Positions 47,470 to 57,582 of a DNA stretch of 64,000 nucleotides are shown piece after piece; position 1 is the first letter of the stretch, and the number at the start of each line of letters is the position of its first letter. A program made the position numbers and the translations under genes. The DNA comes from Shinella zoogloeoides. GTDB lineage: Bacteria; Pseudomonadota; Alphaproteobacteria; Rhizobiales; Rhizobiaceae. The stretch is from positions 213,960-277,959 of the forward strand of contig NZ_QNUJ01000009.1 of the NCBI RefSeq assembly GCF_003574625.1. The letters are read 5' to 3'. Below the pieces are notes generated by a model. It was not told the origin of the DNA. It did no database searches and saw nothing but the letters and a program-made list of their open reading frames with translations.

Positions 47470-48111
47470 TCAGGGTTTCCAGCGCAGGAAATTGGTGATG
47501 AGGGCAAGGCCGAGCGTCTGGCTCTTTTCCGGATGGAACTGCGCGCCGGCTTTGTTGCCGTTGGCGACGAAGGCGGTCATCGGCCCGCCGTAATCGACGG
47601 TCGCGACCACGTCTTCCCGGTTTTCCGCGGCAAGATGGTAGGAATGCACGAAATAGGCGTGCAGCGTTTCCGGGATGCTATCGAAGAGCGGGTGCGGGTG
47701 CCTGCGGTCGAGCGTGTTCCAGCCGATCTGCGGGATCTTCAGCTCCGGATCGGAGGGCGTCATCTTCACGACGTCGCCCCTGATCCAGCCGAGGCCCTGG
47801 GTCACGGTTTTTTCGAGGCCGCGCGAGGACATGAGCTGCATGCCGACGCATATGCCGAGGAAGGGGTGAGCCCTGTTCTCGACCACGTCGCGCAGCGCCT
47901 CCACCATGCCGGGCACGGCATCGAGGCCGCGGCGGCAATCGGCATAGGCGCCGACGCCGGGCAGCACGATGCGGTCGGCGGAGGCGACGCGCTCGGCCTT
48001 GTCGGTGAGGTCGATTTCCGCCGCGATGCCGGCTTCGCGCGCCGCCCGCTCGAAGGCCTTGGTGGCCGAGCGCAGGTTGCCCGAGCCGTAGTCGATGATC
48101 GCAACGCGCAT
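47470..48111 (-). CDS. hisH: Imidazole glycerol phosphate synthase glutaminase subunit HisH
   Basis: A 213-residue class I glutamine amidotransferase. The nucleophilic Cys is in [10 protein letters not shown], and the His-Glu pair is in [20 protein letters not shown] and [10 protein letters not shown] are conserved. It feeds ammonia to HisF. ATG at 48111 is supported by the N-terminus; the longer frame to 48405 is out of context. Confidence 0.97.
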   Translation of the reverse strand: MRVAIIDYGSGNLRSATKAFERAAREAGIAAEIDLTDKAERVASADRIVLPGVGAYADCRRGLDAVPGMVEALRDVVENRAHPFLGICVGMQLMSSRGLEKTVTQGLGWIRGDVVKMTPSDPELKIPQIGWNTLDRRHPHPLFDSIPETLHAYFVHSYHLAAENREDVVATVDYGGPMTAFVANGNKAGAQFHPEKSQTLGLALITNFLRWKP

Positions 48112-48112
48112 G

Positions 48113-48583
48113 TCAGCGTCCTTCCTTGAAACCGACGAGGCCGAGCATGGGAGCGTGCCGGCGCGCGGAGGTTCCGGAGGCCGGCAGGGAAACGCTGTCG
48201 CGCGTCTCCGCCTCGCCGGCCGGGGTTTCCATGTAGTAGATCGCTTCGGCCGTTTCCCGGTCATCGGCGGAGATCGCCGTATCGACCGTCCAGCCGCGCC
48301 GTTCGAGGCCGGCGACGACCATGGAGGGGCCTTCGAGTGCGACGAGAAGGTTGGTCGCAAGGCAAAGGCCGAGGCCGGCAAGGCCGAAGACGGGATGATC
48401 GGCAACGGCCGAGCCGAGCGCCTGCACCGCGAAGGCGAGGGCGGCGGCGAGCCATGCCCTGTGCCAGAGCAGCCAGATCACCGGCAGGAAAAGCGCGAGC
48501 CAGGAGAAACGGTCGCGGACGATGCGGGCTCTTTCGTCTTGGGACTTGGCGCCCGGCGGTATCAGAACGAGGAACGTGGCCAT
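48113..48583 (-). CDS. DUF2628 family membrane protein within the his operon
   Basis: A 156-residue protein with an N-terminal soluble segment ([21 protein letters not shown]), a central hydrophobic region (residues about 27-90, [20 protein letters not shown] onward) predicted to span the membrane two or three times, and a soluble tail. It fits DUF2628. Nothing links it to histidine synthesis chemically, but it is packed between hisB (25 bp) and hisH (1 bp). Confidence 0.8.
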   Translation of the reverse strand: MATFLVLIPPGAKSQDERARIVRDRFSWLALFLPVIWLLWHRAWLAAALAFAVQALGSAVADHPVFGLAGLGLCLATNLLVALEGPSMVVAGLERRGWTVDTAISADDRETAEAIYYMETPAGEAETRDSVSLPASGTSARRHAPMLGLVGFKEGR

Positions 48584-48608
48584 GGGAGGCCTCCAACTGT
48601 GCCTTCGG

Positions 48609-49202
48609 TCAGGCCAGCGAACCCTTCGTCGAGGGAACGCGGCCCGCCTGGCGGGGATCGATCTCGGTCGCGGTGCGCAGCACGCGCGCGACGGCCTTGA
48701 AGCACGTCTCCGAGATATGATGGTTGTTCGCGCCGTAGATGTTCTGGATATGCAGCGTGATGCCGGCGTGCTGGGCGAGCGCGTTGAAGAATTCGCGCAC
48801 CAGCTCGGTGTCGAAGGTGCCGATCTTCGGGGCGGAGAAATTCACGTTCCACACGAGGAAGGGACGGCCGGAGACGTCCACGGCGGCGCGCGTCATCGTC
48901 TCGTCCATGGCAAGGTCGAGCGAGGCGTAGCGCGTGATGCCGCGCCGGTCGCCGAGCGCCTTGGCGATAGCCTGGCCGATGGCGATGCCCGTGTCCTCGA
49001 CCGTGTGATGGTCGTCGACATGCAGGTCCCCTTCGGTCTTGATCTCCATGTCGATGAGCGAATGGCGCGACAGCTGGTCGAGCATATGATCGAAGAAGCC
49101 CACGCCCGTCGAAATGGTCGACGTGCCGGTGCCGTCGATATCGACGGTGACCGAAACGGAGGTCTCGTTCGTCTTGCGCGAAACGCTGGCTGTGCGGCTC
49201 AT
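48609..49202 (-). CDS. hisB: Imidazoleglycerol-phosphate dehydratase
   Basis: A 197-residue manganese enzyme of histidine synthesis. [32 protein letters not shown] and [16 protein letters not shown] hold the His/Glu metal ligands. It is monofunctional, without the HisB phosphatase domain found in E. coli. It is the first gene of the run hisB-DUF2628-hisH-hisA-hisF-hisE-coaA and is divergent from hslV across 210 bp. Confidence 0.97.
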   Translation of the reverse strand: MSRTASVSRKTNETSVSVTVDIDGTGTSTISTGVGFFDHMLDQLSRHSLIDMEIKTEGDLHVDDHHTVEDTGIAIGQAIAKALGDRRGITRYASLDLAMDETMTRAAVDVSGRPFLVWNVNFSAPKIGTFDTELVREFFNALAQHAGITLHIQNIYGANNHHISETCFKAVARVLRTATEIDPRQAGRVPSTKGSLA

Positions 49203-49412
49203 GGGTTTCTCCGGTGATTTTACCGCCGCTCCTTAACAGGGCTGTCACGAAAACGCCAGTCTTTCACAGGCCTTCGGCGCAGGACGAAAGGTCCTCGCTA
49301 TCACCCGCCGCTTGCTCCGTTTGCAATTGCCGAGCCGCTGCTTACATAGATGACAACGAAGCCGCCTCGTCGGCGGTGCCCCGCCCGGTATCCGGGCCCG
49401 AAAGGTCCATCC

Positions 49413-49973
49413 ATGAGTGAACACGACCCCTACGCTTCCATGCACGCCACGACGATCATCACCGTCCGCAAGGACGGCAAGGTGGTGATGGCGGGCGACG
49501 GCCAGGTGAGCCTTGGCCAGACTGTCATGAAGGGCAATGCGCGCAAGGTGCGCCGGCTTGCCAAGGGTGACGTCATTGCCGGTTTCGCCGGCGCAACCGC
49601 CGATGCCTTCACGCTGCTCGAGCGGCTCGAAGCCAAGCTCGAACAGTACCCCGACCAGCTGATGCGCGCCGCCGTGGAACTCGCCAAGGATTGGCGCACC
49701 GACCGCTACCTGCGCCGTCTCGAAGCCATGATGCTGGTCGCCGACAAGTCCGTTACGCTGGCGCTGACCGGCAATGGCGACGTGCTGGAGCCGGAACACG
49801 GCACCATGGCGATCGGCTCGGGCGGCAACTATGCCTATGCAGCCGCCCGCGCGCTGATGGACACCGACAAGTCGGCCGAGGAGATCGCGCGCCGCGCCAT
49901 GCAGATCGCCGGCGACATCTGCGTCTACACCAACCACAATGTCGTGGTGGAAACGCTGGATGCCGACCGCTGA
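49413..49973 (+). CDS. hslV: ATP-dependent protease peptidase subunit HslV
   Basis: A 186-residue proteasome-like peptidase that forms the core of the HslUV protease. Mature HslV begins at the catalytic Thr; here [20 protein letters not shown] follows [12 protein letters not shown], so about 12 residues must be cleaved, more than the single Met removed in E. coli. GNARKVRRL and IGSGGNYA are conserved. ATG at 49413 is used. The upstream gap to hisB holds both promoters. Confidence 0.95.
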   Translation: MSEHDPYASMHATTIITVRKDGKVVMAGDGQVSLGQTVMKGNARKVRRLAKGDVIAGFAGATADAFTLLERLEAKLEQYPDQLMRAAVELAKDWRTDRYLRRLEAMMLVADKSVTLALTGNGDVLEPEHGTMAIGSGGNYAYAAARALMDTDKSAEEIARRAMQIAGDICVYTNHNVVVETLDADR

Positions 49974-50454
49974 CCTCTACGCCTTCCGGCCGGTGACGGC
50001 GGACGACCTGCCGATGCTGGAACGCTGGCTGAACGCGCCGCATGTCCGGCGCTGGTGGGGCGAGCCGGCAAAGGAAGTCGCCGGCATCGCCGAGGATTTC
50101 GACGATCCGGCAATGGCGTCCTTCATCGTTCTCCATGCCGGGATGCCCTTCGCCTACCTGCAATCCTACCGGATTGCGGCCGATGATTTCTCCTTCGGCG
50201 ACCGGCCGGACCGCACTGTCGGCATCGACCAGTTCATCGGCCTTGCCGATATGGTCGGCATCGGCCACGGCCCGGCAATGATCGACGCCTTCGCGGCCAA
50301 GGTCTTCGACGAGGGTGTGGAGCGGATCGTGCTCGATCCCCACCCGGACAATGCGCATGCCATCCGGGCCTATGAAAAGGCCGGATTCCATGCTTTCGAT
50401 CAACGCATGACTGAGGACGGCCCGGCGCTGATGATGGCCCGGGACCGTTGCTAG
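49960..50454 (+). CDS. GNAT family N-acetyltransferase
   Basis: A 164-residue acetyltransferase-like protein. [25 protein letters not shown] is the N-terminal signature of the aminoglycoside 6'-acetyltransferase/siderophore-type GNAT group, and [21 protein letters not shown] is the acetyl-CoA site. The substrate is unknown; calling it a resistance gene would be unjustified. ATG at 49960 overlaps hslV by 14 bp, and hslU starts 14 bp after it, so it is embedded in the hslVU operon. Confidence 0.85.
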   Translation: MPTADLYAFRPVTADDLPMLERWLNAPHVRRWWGEPAKEVAGIAEDFDDPAMASFIVLHAGMPFAYLQSYRIAADDFSFGDRPDRTVGIDQFIGLADMVGIGHGPAMIDAFAAKVFDEGVERIVLDPHPDNAHAIRAYEKAGFHAFDQRMTEDGPALMMARDRC

Positions 50455-50468
50455 AAACGGAAAAGCCC

Positions 50469-51776
50469 ATGTCCAATTTTTCGCCCCGCGAGATCGTTTC
50501 CGAACTCGACCGCTTCATTATCGGCCAGCACGACGCCAAGCGCGCCGTGGCCATCGCGCTTCGCAACCGCTGGCGCCGCCACCAGCTCGAGCCTGATCTG
50601 CGCGACGAGGTCATGCCGAAGAACATCCTGATGATCGGCCCGACCGGCGTCGGCAAGACGGAGATTTCCCGTCGCCTCGCGAAACTCGCCGGCGCGCCCT
50701 TCGTCAAGGTCGAGGCGACCAAGTTCACCGAGGTCGGCTATGTCGGCCGCGATGTCGAGCAGATCGTGCGCGACCTCGTGGAGGTCGGCATCGGCCTGGT
50801 GCGCGAGAAGAAGCGCGCCGAGGTGACGGCCAAGGCCCATATGAATGCCGAGGAACGGGTGCTCGACGCCCTCGTCGGCGCGACCGCCTCGCCGGCGACG
50901 CGCGATAGCTTCCGCAAAAAACTGCGCAACAACGAGCTGGACGACAAGGAGATCGAGATCGACATCGCCGATACCGGCGGCATGCCCGGCGGCCTCGAGA
51001 TCCCCGGCATGCCGGGCGCCAATATCGGCGTGCTGAACCTTTCCGAAATGTTCGGCAAGGCGATGGGCGGGCGCACCAAGAAGGTCAAGACGACGGTCAA
51101 GGACTCGTACAAGGTCCTGATCGACGACGAATCCGACAAGCTGCTCGACAACGAGCAGATCCAGCGCGAGGCCATCCGCTCGGCGGAGAACGATGGCATC
51201 GTCTTCATCGACGAGATCGACAAGATCGCCGCGCGCGACGGCGGCATGGGCGCGGGCGTCTCCCGCGAGGGCGTGCAGCGCGACCTGCTGCCGCTTGTCG
51301 AAGGCACGACGGTCGCGACGAAATACGGGCCGGTGAAGACAGACCATATCCTCTTCATCGCATCCGGCGCGTTCCACGTCTCCAAGCCGTCGGATCTGCT
51401 GCCGGAGCTTCAGGGCCGTTTGCCGATCCGCGTCGAGCTGCGCGCCCTCACCAAGGAGGACTTCCGCCGCATCCTTACGGAAACGGAAGCCAGCCTCATC
51501 CGCCAGTACAAGGCGCTGATGCAGACCGAAGACGTCACGCTCGATTTCACCGAGGACGGCATCGATGCGCTGGCGGACGTCGCCGTGCAGCTCAACGCCA
51601 GCGTCGAGAATATCGGCGCGCGGCGTCTCCAGACGGTGATGGAACGGGTGCTCGACGAGATCTCCTTCGAAGCGCCGGACAAGGGCGGCAACAGCCTCGT
51701 CATCGACGCCGACTATGTGCGCAAGCATGTCGGCACGCTGGCGGCCAATACGGACCTGTCGCGCTACATCCTGTGA
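50469..51776 (+). CDS. hslU: ATP-dependent protease ATPase subunit HslU
   Basis: A 435-residue AAA+ unfoldase that feeds substrates to HslV. Walker A is GPTGVGKTE, Walker B is [12 protein letters not shown], and the I-domain lies between (residues about 110-240). The pore motif is GYVGRDVE, and the C-terminus ends in LSRYIL, which inserts into HslV. ATG at 50469; an in-frame TTG at 50448 overlaps the GNAT stop. Confidence 0.97.
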   Translation: MSNFSPREIVSELDRFIIGQHDAKRAVAIALRNRWRRHQLEPDLRDEVMPKNILMIGPTGVGKTEISRRLAKLAGAPFVKVEATKFTEVGYVGRDVEQIVRDLVEVGIGLVREKKRAEVTAKAHMNAEERVLDALVGATASPATRDSFRKKLRNNELDDKEIEIDIADTGGMPGGLEIPGMPGANIGVLNLSEMFGKAMGGRTKKVKTTVKDSYKVLIDDESDKLLDNEQIQREAIRSAENDGIVFIDEIDKIAARDGGMGAGVSREGVQRDLLPLVEGTTVATKYGPVKTDHILFIASGAFHVSKPSDLLPELQGRLPIRVELRALTKEDFRRILTETEASLIRQYKALMQTEDVTLDFTEDGIDALADVAVQLNASVENIGARRLQTVMERVLDEISFEAPDKGGNSLVIDADYVRKHVGTLAANTDLSRYIL

Positions 51777-51781
51777 CGTTT

Positions 51782-51824
51782 CGGCACCGGTGATCCATTA
51801 GCGGGTCGCCGGTGCCGCATTTTT
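51782..51824 (+). terminator. Terminator of hslU
   Basis: CGGCACCGG (51782-51790) pairs with CCGGTGCCG (51809-51817) and is followed by CATTTTT. It begins five bases after the hslU stop. Confidence 0.8.
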
Positions 51825-51957
51825 GAAGGCGGGACCTCTCGACAGAAGGGGCGCTCCCGCCTTACGCCTTGGCCGCGCTTGGCATCATTCCGACATGTTC
51901 GTCGTGCATCGGTCGCCGCCATCCGCCGACAGATTTGACCAGACGGGAAACGGAATC

Positions 51958-52905
51958 GTGCGACAGTTCTTGCCTGTGCTTGCCCTTGCAGCCGCCCTTT
52001 TTGTCCAGAGCCAGACAACGGCGCTGGCCATCGACGTGGTTCCGCCCGGCAACCGCAATGCCGAGCAGCCGGCCATTCCGGGCGCCTCCACGCGCCGCAC
52101 CAAGGCCGGCAAGACCTCCTTCGACGCCAAGTACGAGAAGGTGCGCGACCTCATCGCCAACGACCGCCAGCTCACCGGCAAGATCAAGTCGACCGCCGCG
52201 AAATACGGCATCGACCCGATCCACATGGTCGGCGCCATCGTCGGCGAGCATACCTATAATGTCGACGCCTATGACCGGCTGCAGAGCTACTATGTGAAGG
52301 CCGCGTCCTATACCGGCAACTTCCGCTTCGCCTATGACGGCGAGACGGTCGGCGACTTCATCGCCCGGCCGGAATTCGCCCAATGCGCGTCGAAGAAGGG
52401 CTCCTATGCGCTCTGGACCTGCCGCGAGGGCGTCTGGAACAAGACCTTCAAGGGCCGGACGGTCGGCGGCACATCCTATCCGAACAACCGCTTCAGCGCG
52501 GTGTTCTTCCAGCCCTTCTATGCGGGCCAGACCTTCGGCCTCGGCCAGATCAACCCGCTGACGGCCCTGACGCTCACCGACGACGTCGCCCGCATCTCCG
52601 GCTATGACAGGCTCGACGAGAACGACGCGGCCGGCGTCTACCAGGCGATCATGGACCCGGACACCTCGCTCGCCTACATGGCCGCCGCGATCCGCCGCTC
52701 CATCGACGCCTACAGGAAGACCGCCGGCGTCGACATTTCGAAAAATCCCGGCCTGACGGCGACGCTCTATAATATCGGCAATCCCGATGCCCGCGCCGCG
52801 GCCTTCGCCGCGCGCCGCGCGGCCGGCGAGGCGACCTGGCCGGAAGAGAACTATTACGGCTGGCTGATCAACGACAAGCTGGCGGAACTGCGCGGCCTGC
52901 TCTAG
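51958..52905 (+). CDS. Exported DUF1402 protein, lytic-transglycosylase-like
   Basis: A 315-residue protein with a cleavable signal peptide (RQFLPVLALAAALFVQSQTTALA). The segment YGIDPIHMVGAIVGEHTYN followed about 90 residues later by FGLGQINPLTAL recalls the Glu and GLMQ motifs of lysozyme-type transglycosylases; CASKKGSYALWTC could form a disulfide. The family is DUF1402, of unknown role. I start it at GTG 51958 after GGGAAACGGA; an in-frame ATG at 51895 would push the signal peptide inward. Confidence 0.75.
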   Translation: MRQFLPVLALAAALFVQSQTTALAIDVVPPGNRNAEQPAIPGASTRRTKAGKTSFDAKYEKVRDLIANDRQLTGKIKSTAAKYGIDPIHMVGAIVGEHTYNVDAYDRLQSYYVKAASYTGNFRFAYDGETVGDFIARPEFAQCASKKGSYALWTCREGVWNKTFKGRTVGGTSYPNNRFSAVFFQPFYAGQTFGLGQINPLTALTLTDDVARISGYDRLDENDAAGVYQAIMDPDTSLAYMAAAIRRSIDAYRKTAGVDISKNPGLTATLYNIGNPDARAAAFAARRAAGEATWPEENYYGWLINDKLAELRGLL

Positions 52906-53016
52906 CTTTCCGCAGGTCCGGCCGGAAGGGCGCCGCGCGCTTTTGCGGGGCCTGCCCTGATTTCTGCCTCGCTCTCGGCCCACACTCCGGGCAAGCCGAT
53001 TGAAAGGAAGAAGACG

Positions 53017-54426
53017 ATGGACATGCGTCCCGAGCCGTTCGAACCGCCCGCGCCCGTTCCCCGCACGGTGCCGCCCTCGAAGATCGAGATCATCCGGACC
53101 GTCTTCCGCAATCCATTGGAACTGTGGGGCGTGCCCTCCTATACGCTGCCCTGGATCATGACGAGCTTCTTCGGCGAGAAGACGCTGATCGTCAACGATC
53201 CTGGCCTCATCAAACATCTCCTCGTCGACAATGCCCAGAACTACAGGATGGCGACCGTCCGCCAGCTCGTGCTGCGCCCGATCCTGCGCGACGGGCTGCT
53301 GACGGCCGAGGGCGCGGTCTGGCGCCGCTCGCGCAAGGCCGTCGCGCCGATCTTCACGCCGCGCCACGCCAGGGGCTTTGCCACGCAGATGCTGGCGCAG
53401 TCGGAGCTTTACGCGCAGAAATACGAGGGCGCGGAGGGCGCGGTCTTCGATATCGGCAACGACATGACCGAGCTCGCCTTCGCCGTGCTTTCCGACACGC
53501 TGTTTTCCGGCGAGATCGTCACCTCCTCGGACAATTTCGCCGACGACGTGGACGATCTCCTCCACTCCATGGGCCGCGTCGACCCGATGGATCTGTTGCG
53601 CGCGCCGTCATGGGTGCCGCGGGTGACCCGGATCGGCGGCCTGAAGGTGCTCGGCAAGTTCCGCCGCATCGTGCGCGACACGATGGAGCTGCGCCTCAAG
53701 CGCATAGCGGCGGACGGCGAGACGGTGCCGAGCGATTTCCTGACGCTGCTGCTGCGCGCGGCGGGGCCGGAGGGCCTGACCATGGAGGAGGTGGAGGACA
53801 ATATCCTCACCTTCATCGGCGCCGGCCACGAGACGACGGCCCGGGCGCTCGCCTGGACGCTCTATTGCCTCGCCAATTCCCCGCATGTGCGGGACGCGAT
53901 GGAGGAGGAGATCGACCGTGTCGTGGCAAGCGGCGCCGATCCCGTCGACTGGCTGGAGCGGATGCCCTGGACCCGCGCCGCCTTCGAGGAGGCGATGCGG
54001 CTCTATCCGCCCGCGCCCTCGATCAACCGCGAGGCGATCGCCGACGATGTGTGGACCAGCTTCTCCGGCGAGGCGGTGGAAATCCCCAAGGGTGTTACCA
54101 TCCTCGTCATGCCCTGGACGCTGCACCGCCACGAGCTGCTGTGGCAGAGGCCGCGTGCCTATATGCCCGAGCGCTTCCTGCCGGAGAACCGCGAGGCGAT
54201 CCACCGCTTCCAGTATCTGCCCTTCGGCGCCGGGCCGCGCATCTGCATCGGCGCGACCTTCGCCATGCAGGAGGCGATCATCGCGCTCGGCGTGCTGATG
54301 CATCGCTTCCGCTTCGACATGACGGCGCAGACAAAGCCCTGGCCGGTGCAGCGCCTGACGACGCAGCCGGCTAACGGGCTGGCGTTGAGGGTGACGGCTC
54401 GTCGGAGCGCTTCTTCGCCTTCTTGA
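53017..54426 (+). CDS. Cytochrome P450
   Basis: A 469-residue haem monooxygenase. The I-helix has FIGAGHETTARAL, the K-helix has FEEAMRLYPPAPS (ExxR), and the haem loop is FGAGPRICIGATFA with Cys 410 as iron ligand. There is no N-terminal membrane anchor and no fused reductase; no ferredoxin gene is near. The substrate is unknown. The 3' end overlaps the convergent exported-protein gene by 56 bp. Confidence 0.93.
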   Translation: MDMRPEPFEPPAPVPRTVPPSKIEIIRTVFRNPLELWGVPSYTLPWIMTSFFGEKTLIVNDPGLIKHLLVDNAQNYRMATVRQLVLRPILRDGLLTAEGAVWRRSRKAVAPIFTPRHARGFATQMLAQSELYAQKYEGAEGAVFDIGNDMTELAFAVLSDTLFSGEIVTSSDNFADDVDDLLHSMGRVDPMDLLRAPSWVPRVTRIGGLKVLGKFRRIVRDTMELRLKRIAADGETVPSDFLTLLLRAAGPEGLTMEEVEDNILTFIGAGHETTARALAWTLYCLANSPHVRDAMEEEIDRVVASGADPVDWLERMPWTRAAFEEAMRLYPPAPSINREAIADDVWTSFSGEAVEIPKGVTILVMPWTLHRHELLWQRPRAYMPERFLPENREAIHRFQYLPFGAGPRICIGATFAMQEAIIALGVLMHRFRFDMTAQTKPWPVQRLTTQPANGLALRVTARRSASSPS

Positions 54427-54967
54427 TCGTCTTGATTGAGGCGCAGGTCGCCTCCGGGTTCTTGCAGGGCTGGTAGACGACGATCTCGCTGCCGCTGCCG
54501 TCGTCCCAGACGGCCTGCACGGCGATGGTCTCGGCCTCGCCGGGCTTGAGGTTCAGGTAGAGCCAGTTTTGGCTGTCGTCCGACGGCAGGTTGAAGGGCA
54601 GCTCCGGATCGCATTCCGCCATCGGGAAGGTCTTGTCGAGCGCGTCGGAATTGATCGAGTAGCGCACTTCCTTCAGCCGGCAATGCATGGTCTGCAAGGC
54701 CGTGAAATAGATGAGCTGCTGGCCGGCGAATTCGCGGAACTGCACCCAGCCCGTCTGCTTGTTGGCGTCCAGCATCGCCTTGTAGATCGCGACATCGGGG
54801 ATCTGCGCCCGGTACTGGCCTTCGTCCTCTTCCTGCGCGCCCGCCGGCAGGCTGCCGGCAAGGAGGAGGGCGGCGGCGAGAAGAAGGCTCGCCGAAAACG
54901 GCTTCCGGCCCGAAGGGCGTTGCGGCGGGGAAAGGGCGATCACGGGCGGTTCCTCGTTCTTCGGCAT
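54371..54967 (-). CDS. Exported protein of unknown function
   Basis: A 198-residue protein with a signal peptide (FSASLLLAAALLLAGSLPAGAQ at about residues 24-45). Four Cys occur in the mature part (MHCRLKE, MAECDPE, PCKNPEATC), suggesting two disulfides. I do not recognise the family; it resembles small periplasmic proteins found only in Rhizobiales. The start is uncertain: ATG 54967 gives a normal signal peptide, 55018 adds 17 residues. It overlaps the P450 gene tail to tail by 56 bp. Confidence 0.65.
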   Translation of the reverse strand: MPKNEEPPVIALSPPQRPSGRKPFSASLLLAAALLLAGSLPAGAQEEDEGQYRAQIPDVAIYKAMLDANKQTGWVQFREFAGQQLIYFTALQTMHCRLKEVRYSINSDALDKTFPMAECDPELPFNLPSDDSQNWLYLNLKPGEAETIAVQAVWDDGSGSEIVVYQPCKNPEATCASIKTIKKAKKRSDEPSPSTPAR

Positions 54968-55170
54968 GGGCGCGACATAACACCATTGCGGCTCTGTTTT
55001 GAAAAGGTTTCCGGCCATTTCCGCAACCGTCCCGCGCCGGCAAAAATATGATTTTATCCGGAGCGGAATAAATTCTTTATGCTGTTGCCGAATTGACTAT
55101 GAATGAAAGCTCCTGAAAGTGACACCATTCGGGATACTCCCCCTTCGTCCCGTCATTCGGAGTTTTTCAG

Positions 55171-57339
55171 ATGCCTTTTACCGAAAAAGCCGGTCTTTCG
55201 ATCGACAGCGCGCTTTATGATTTCCTCGTCGACGAGGCCCTGCCGGGTACGGGCGTGGACGCAGAGCGCTACTTCGCCGACTTCTCCGCCATCGTGCATG
55301 ACCTCGCGCCAGAAAACCGCGCGCTGCTGAAGACGCGCGACGCGCTGCAGGAAAAGCTCGATGCCTGGTACCGCGAGAACGGCGCGCCGAGCGACATGGC
55401 CGCCTACGAGGCCTTCCTGCGCGAGATCGGCTATCTGCTGCCCGAGGGCGGCGCGTTCAAGGTGACGACGGAGAATGTCGATCCGGAGATCGCGAGCCTT
55501 GCCGGCCCGCAGCTCGTCGTACCCGTCATGAACGCACGCTATGCGCTGAACGCCGCCAATGCGCGCTGGGGCTCGCTCTATGATGCGCTCTACGGCACGG
55601 ACGCGATCCCGGAAACGGACGGCGCGGAAAAGGGCAAGGGCTACAATCCGGTGCGCGGCGCGAAGGTCATCGCCTGGGCGCGCGGCTTCCTCGATGAAAG
55701 CGCGCCGCTCGCCGGCGCCTCCTGGCGCGATGCGGCGGGCTTTGCGGTCGAGGGCGGCAAGCTCGTCGTCGCGCTGACCGGCGGCGGCAAGACGGGTCTT
55801 GCCGACGGGAACAAGTTCGCCGGCTATGTCGGCGATGCCTCCGCCCCGACCCATGTCCTCCTGAGCAACAACGGCCTGCATATCGATATCGGCATCGACG
55901 CCTCCACGCCGACCGGCAAGGACGATGCGGCGCATATCGCCGACGTCGTCATCGAATCGGCGCTGACCACGATCATGGACTGCGAGGATTCCATCGCCGC
56001 CGTCGATGCCGAGGACAAGGTCGTCGTCTATCGCAACTGGCTGGGCCTGATGAAGGGCGACCTTTCCGAAGAGGTCGTCAAGGGCGGCAAGACCTTCACC
56101 CGCCGGCTCAACCCCGACCGCGTCTATACCGCGCCCGACGGCTCGACCCTGACGCTGCCCGGCCGTTCGCTGATGCTGGTGCGCAATGTCGGCCACCTCA
56201 TGACCAATCCGGCGATCCGCGACCGCGACGGCAACGAGGTGCCGGAAGGCATCATGGACGCCATGGTCACCGCGCTGATCGCGCTCTACGACGTCGGTCC
56301 GAACGGCCGCCGTCAGAATTCGCGCGCCGGCTCGATGTATGTCGTCAAGCCGAAAATGCACGGGCCGGAAGAGGTCGCTTTCGCCTCGAAGCTCTTCGCC
56401 CGCGTCGAGGCCGCCGTCGGCATGGCCCCGAACACGATGAAGATGGGCATCATGGATGAGGAGCGCCGCACGACGGTCAACCTCAAGGAGGCGATCCGCG
56501 CCGCCAAGGACCGCGTCGTCTTCATCAATACCGGCTTCCTCGACCGCACCGGCGACGAGATCCATACCTCGATGGAAGCGGGCCCGATGATCCGCAAGGG
56601 CGACATGAAGCAGGCCGCCTGGATCGGCGCCTACGAGAATTGGAACGTCGATATCGGCCTCGAATGCGGCCTGTCCGGCCATGCGCAGATCGGCAAGGGC
56701 ATGTGGGCCATGCCGGACCTGATGGCGGCGATGCTGGAGCAGAAGATCGCCCATCCGAAGGCCGGCGCCAACACCGCCTGGGTTCCCTCGCCGACGGCCG
56801 CGACGCTCCATGCGACGCACTACCACAAGGTCGATGTCGCCGATGTGCAGGCTTCGCTGCATTCGCGTCCGCGTGCAAAGCTCTCCGATATCCTCTCCGT
56901 CCCGGTCGCGGTTCGCCCGAACTGGACGCCGGAGGAGATCCAGCGCGAGCTCGACAACAATGCCCAGGGCATCCTCGGCTATGTCGTACGCTGGATCGAC
57001 CAGGGCGTCGGCTGCTCCAAGGTGCCGGACATCAACAATGTCGGCCTGATGGAAGACCGCGCCACGCTGCGCATCTCCGCCCAGCACATGGCGAACTGGC
57101 TGCACCACGGCGTGGTCACCGAGGCGCAGATCCTCGAGACGATGAAGCGCATGGCCGCGGTCGTCGACGGACAGAATGCCGGCGACCCGCTCTACCGCCC
57201 GATGGCCGGCCATTTCGACACCTCGATCGCCTTCAAGGCCGCGCTCGACCTCGTCCTGAAGGGCCGCGAGCAGCCGAACGGCTATACCGAGCCGGTCCTC
57301 CATCGCCGCCGACTGGAGCTGAAGGCTGCGGACGCCTGA
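55171..57339 (+). CDS. glcB: Malate synthase G
   Basis: A 722-residue enzyme that condenses glyoxylate and acetyl-CoA to malate in the glyoxylate or glycolate pathway. [18 protein letters not shown], the catalytic-Arg segment, [29 protein letters not shown] and [16 protein letters not shown] are isoform G features, as is the length. GGAG lies eight bases before the ATG. No isocitrate lyase gene is present in the window. Confidence 0.97.
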   Translation: MPFTEKAGLSIDSALYDFLVDEALPGTGVDAERYFADFSAIVHDLAPENRALLKTRDALQEKLDAWYRENGAPSDMAAYEAFLREIGYLLPEGGAFKVTTENVDPEIASLAGPQLVVPVMNARYALNAANARWGSLYDALYGTDAIPETDGAEKGKGYNPVRGAKVIAWARGFLDESAPLAGASWRDAAGFAVEGGKLVVALTGGGKTGLADGNKFAGYVGDASAPTHVLLSNNGLHIDIGIDASTPTGKDDAAHIADVVIESALTTIMDCEDSIAAVDAEDKVVVYRNWLGLMKGDLSEEVVKGGKTFTRRLNPDRVYTAPDGSTLTLPGRSLMLVRNVGHLMTNPAIRDRDGNEVPEGIMDAMVTALIALYDVGPNGRRQNSRAGSMYVVKPKMHGPEEVAFASKLFARVEAAVGMAPNTMKMGIMDEERRTTVNLKEAIRAAKDRVVFINTGFLDRTGDEIHTSMEAGPMIRKGDMKQAAWIGAYENWNVDIGLECGLSGHAQIGKGMWAMPDLMAAMLEQKIAHPKAGANTAWVPSPTAATLHATHYHKVDVADVQASLHSRPRAKLSDILSVPVAVRPNWTPEEIQRELDNNAQGILGYVVRWIDQGVGCSKVPDINNVGLMEDRATLRISAQHMANWLHHGVVTEAQILETMKRMAAVVDGQNAGDPLYRPMAGHFDTSIAFKAALDLVLKGREQPNGYTEPVLHRRRLELKAADA

Positions 57340-57368
57340 GAATGTGACGGCGGGGAAGTTCCCTACCG

Positions 57369-57518
57369 CTTCGCCCCTTATCCCGCTGCCGCGACCTTCT
57401 CCCCACAAGCGGGGAGAAGGCGAAGGAGGCAAAGGCTTCCCGTAATGCGGAAAACGGTGCGGCATATCCCTTCTCCCCGTCTACGGGGAGAAGGTGCCGG
57501 CAGGCGGATGAGGGGCAA
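57369..57518. repeat. Composite inverted-repeat element between glcB and the L,D-transpeptidase
   Basis: Two palindromes share the arm CCTTCTCCCC/GGGGAGAAGG: 57395-57420 (arms 10 bp) and 57469-57494 (arms 12 bp, loop CT). Outside them, GCCCCTTATCC near 57373 is an imperfect inverted copy of GGATGAGGGGC near 57506, so the whole 150-bp unit is roughly symmetrical, like a REP pair or a small non-autonomous element. No open frame is visible. Confidence 0.75.
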
Positions 57519-57528
57519 CGCCGCAAAG

Positions 57529-57561
57529 AAAAAGGCCGCCGGGATGACCGGCGGCCTTTTT
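57529..57561. terminator. Bidirectional terminator between glcB and the L,D-transpeptidase
   Basis: AAAAAGGCCGCCGG (57529-57542) and CCGGCGGCCTTTTT (57548-57561) form a 14-bp perfect stem with A/T tails, functional in both directions. Confidence 0.88.
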
Positions 57562-57582
57562 CATGAATGCGGTGTCCTGCGC

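Noticed and set aside
49960..50454. An aminoglycoside-resistance gene
   Set aside because: The GNAT protein resembles the AAC(6') group in its N-terminus, but the same layout is shared by acetyltransferases with other substrates, and it is in a housekeeping operon.
55153..57465. A 770-residue open frame opposite glcB
   Set aside because: It mirrors malate synthase G on the other strand, has low-complexity composition and no recognisable domain.
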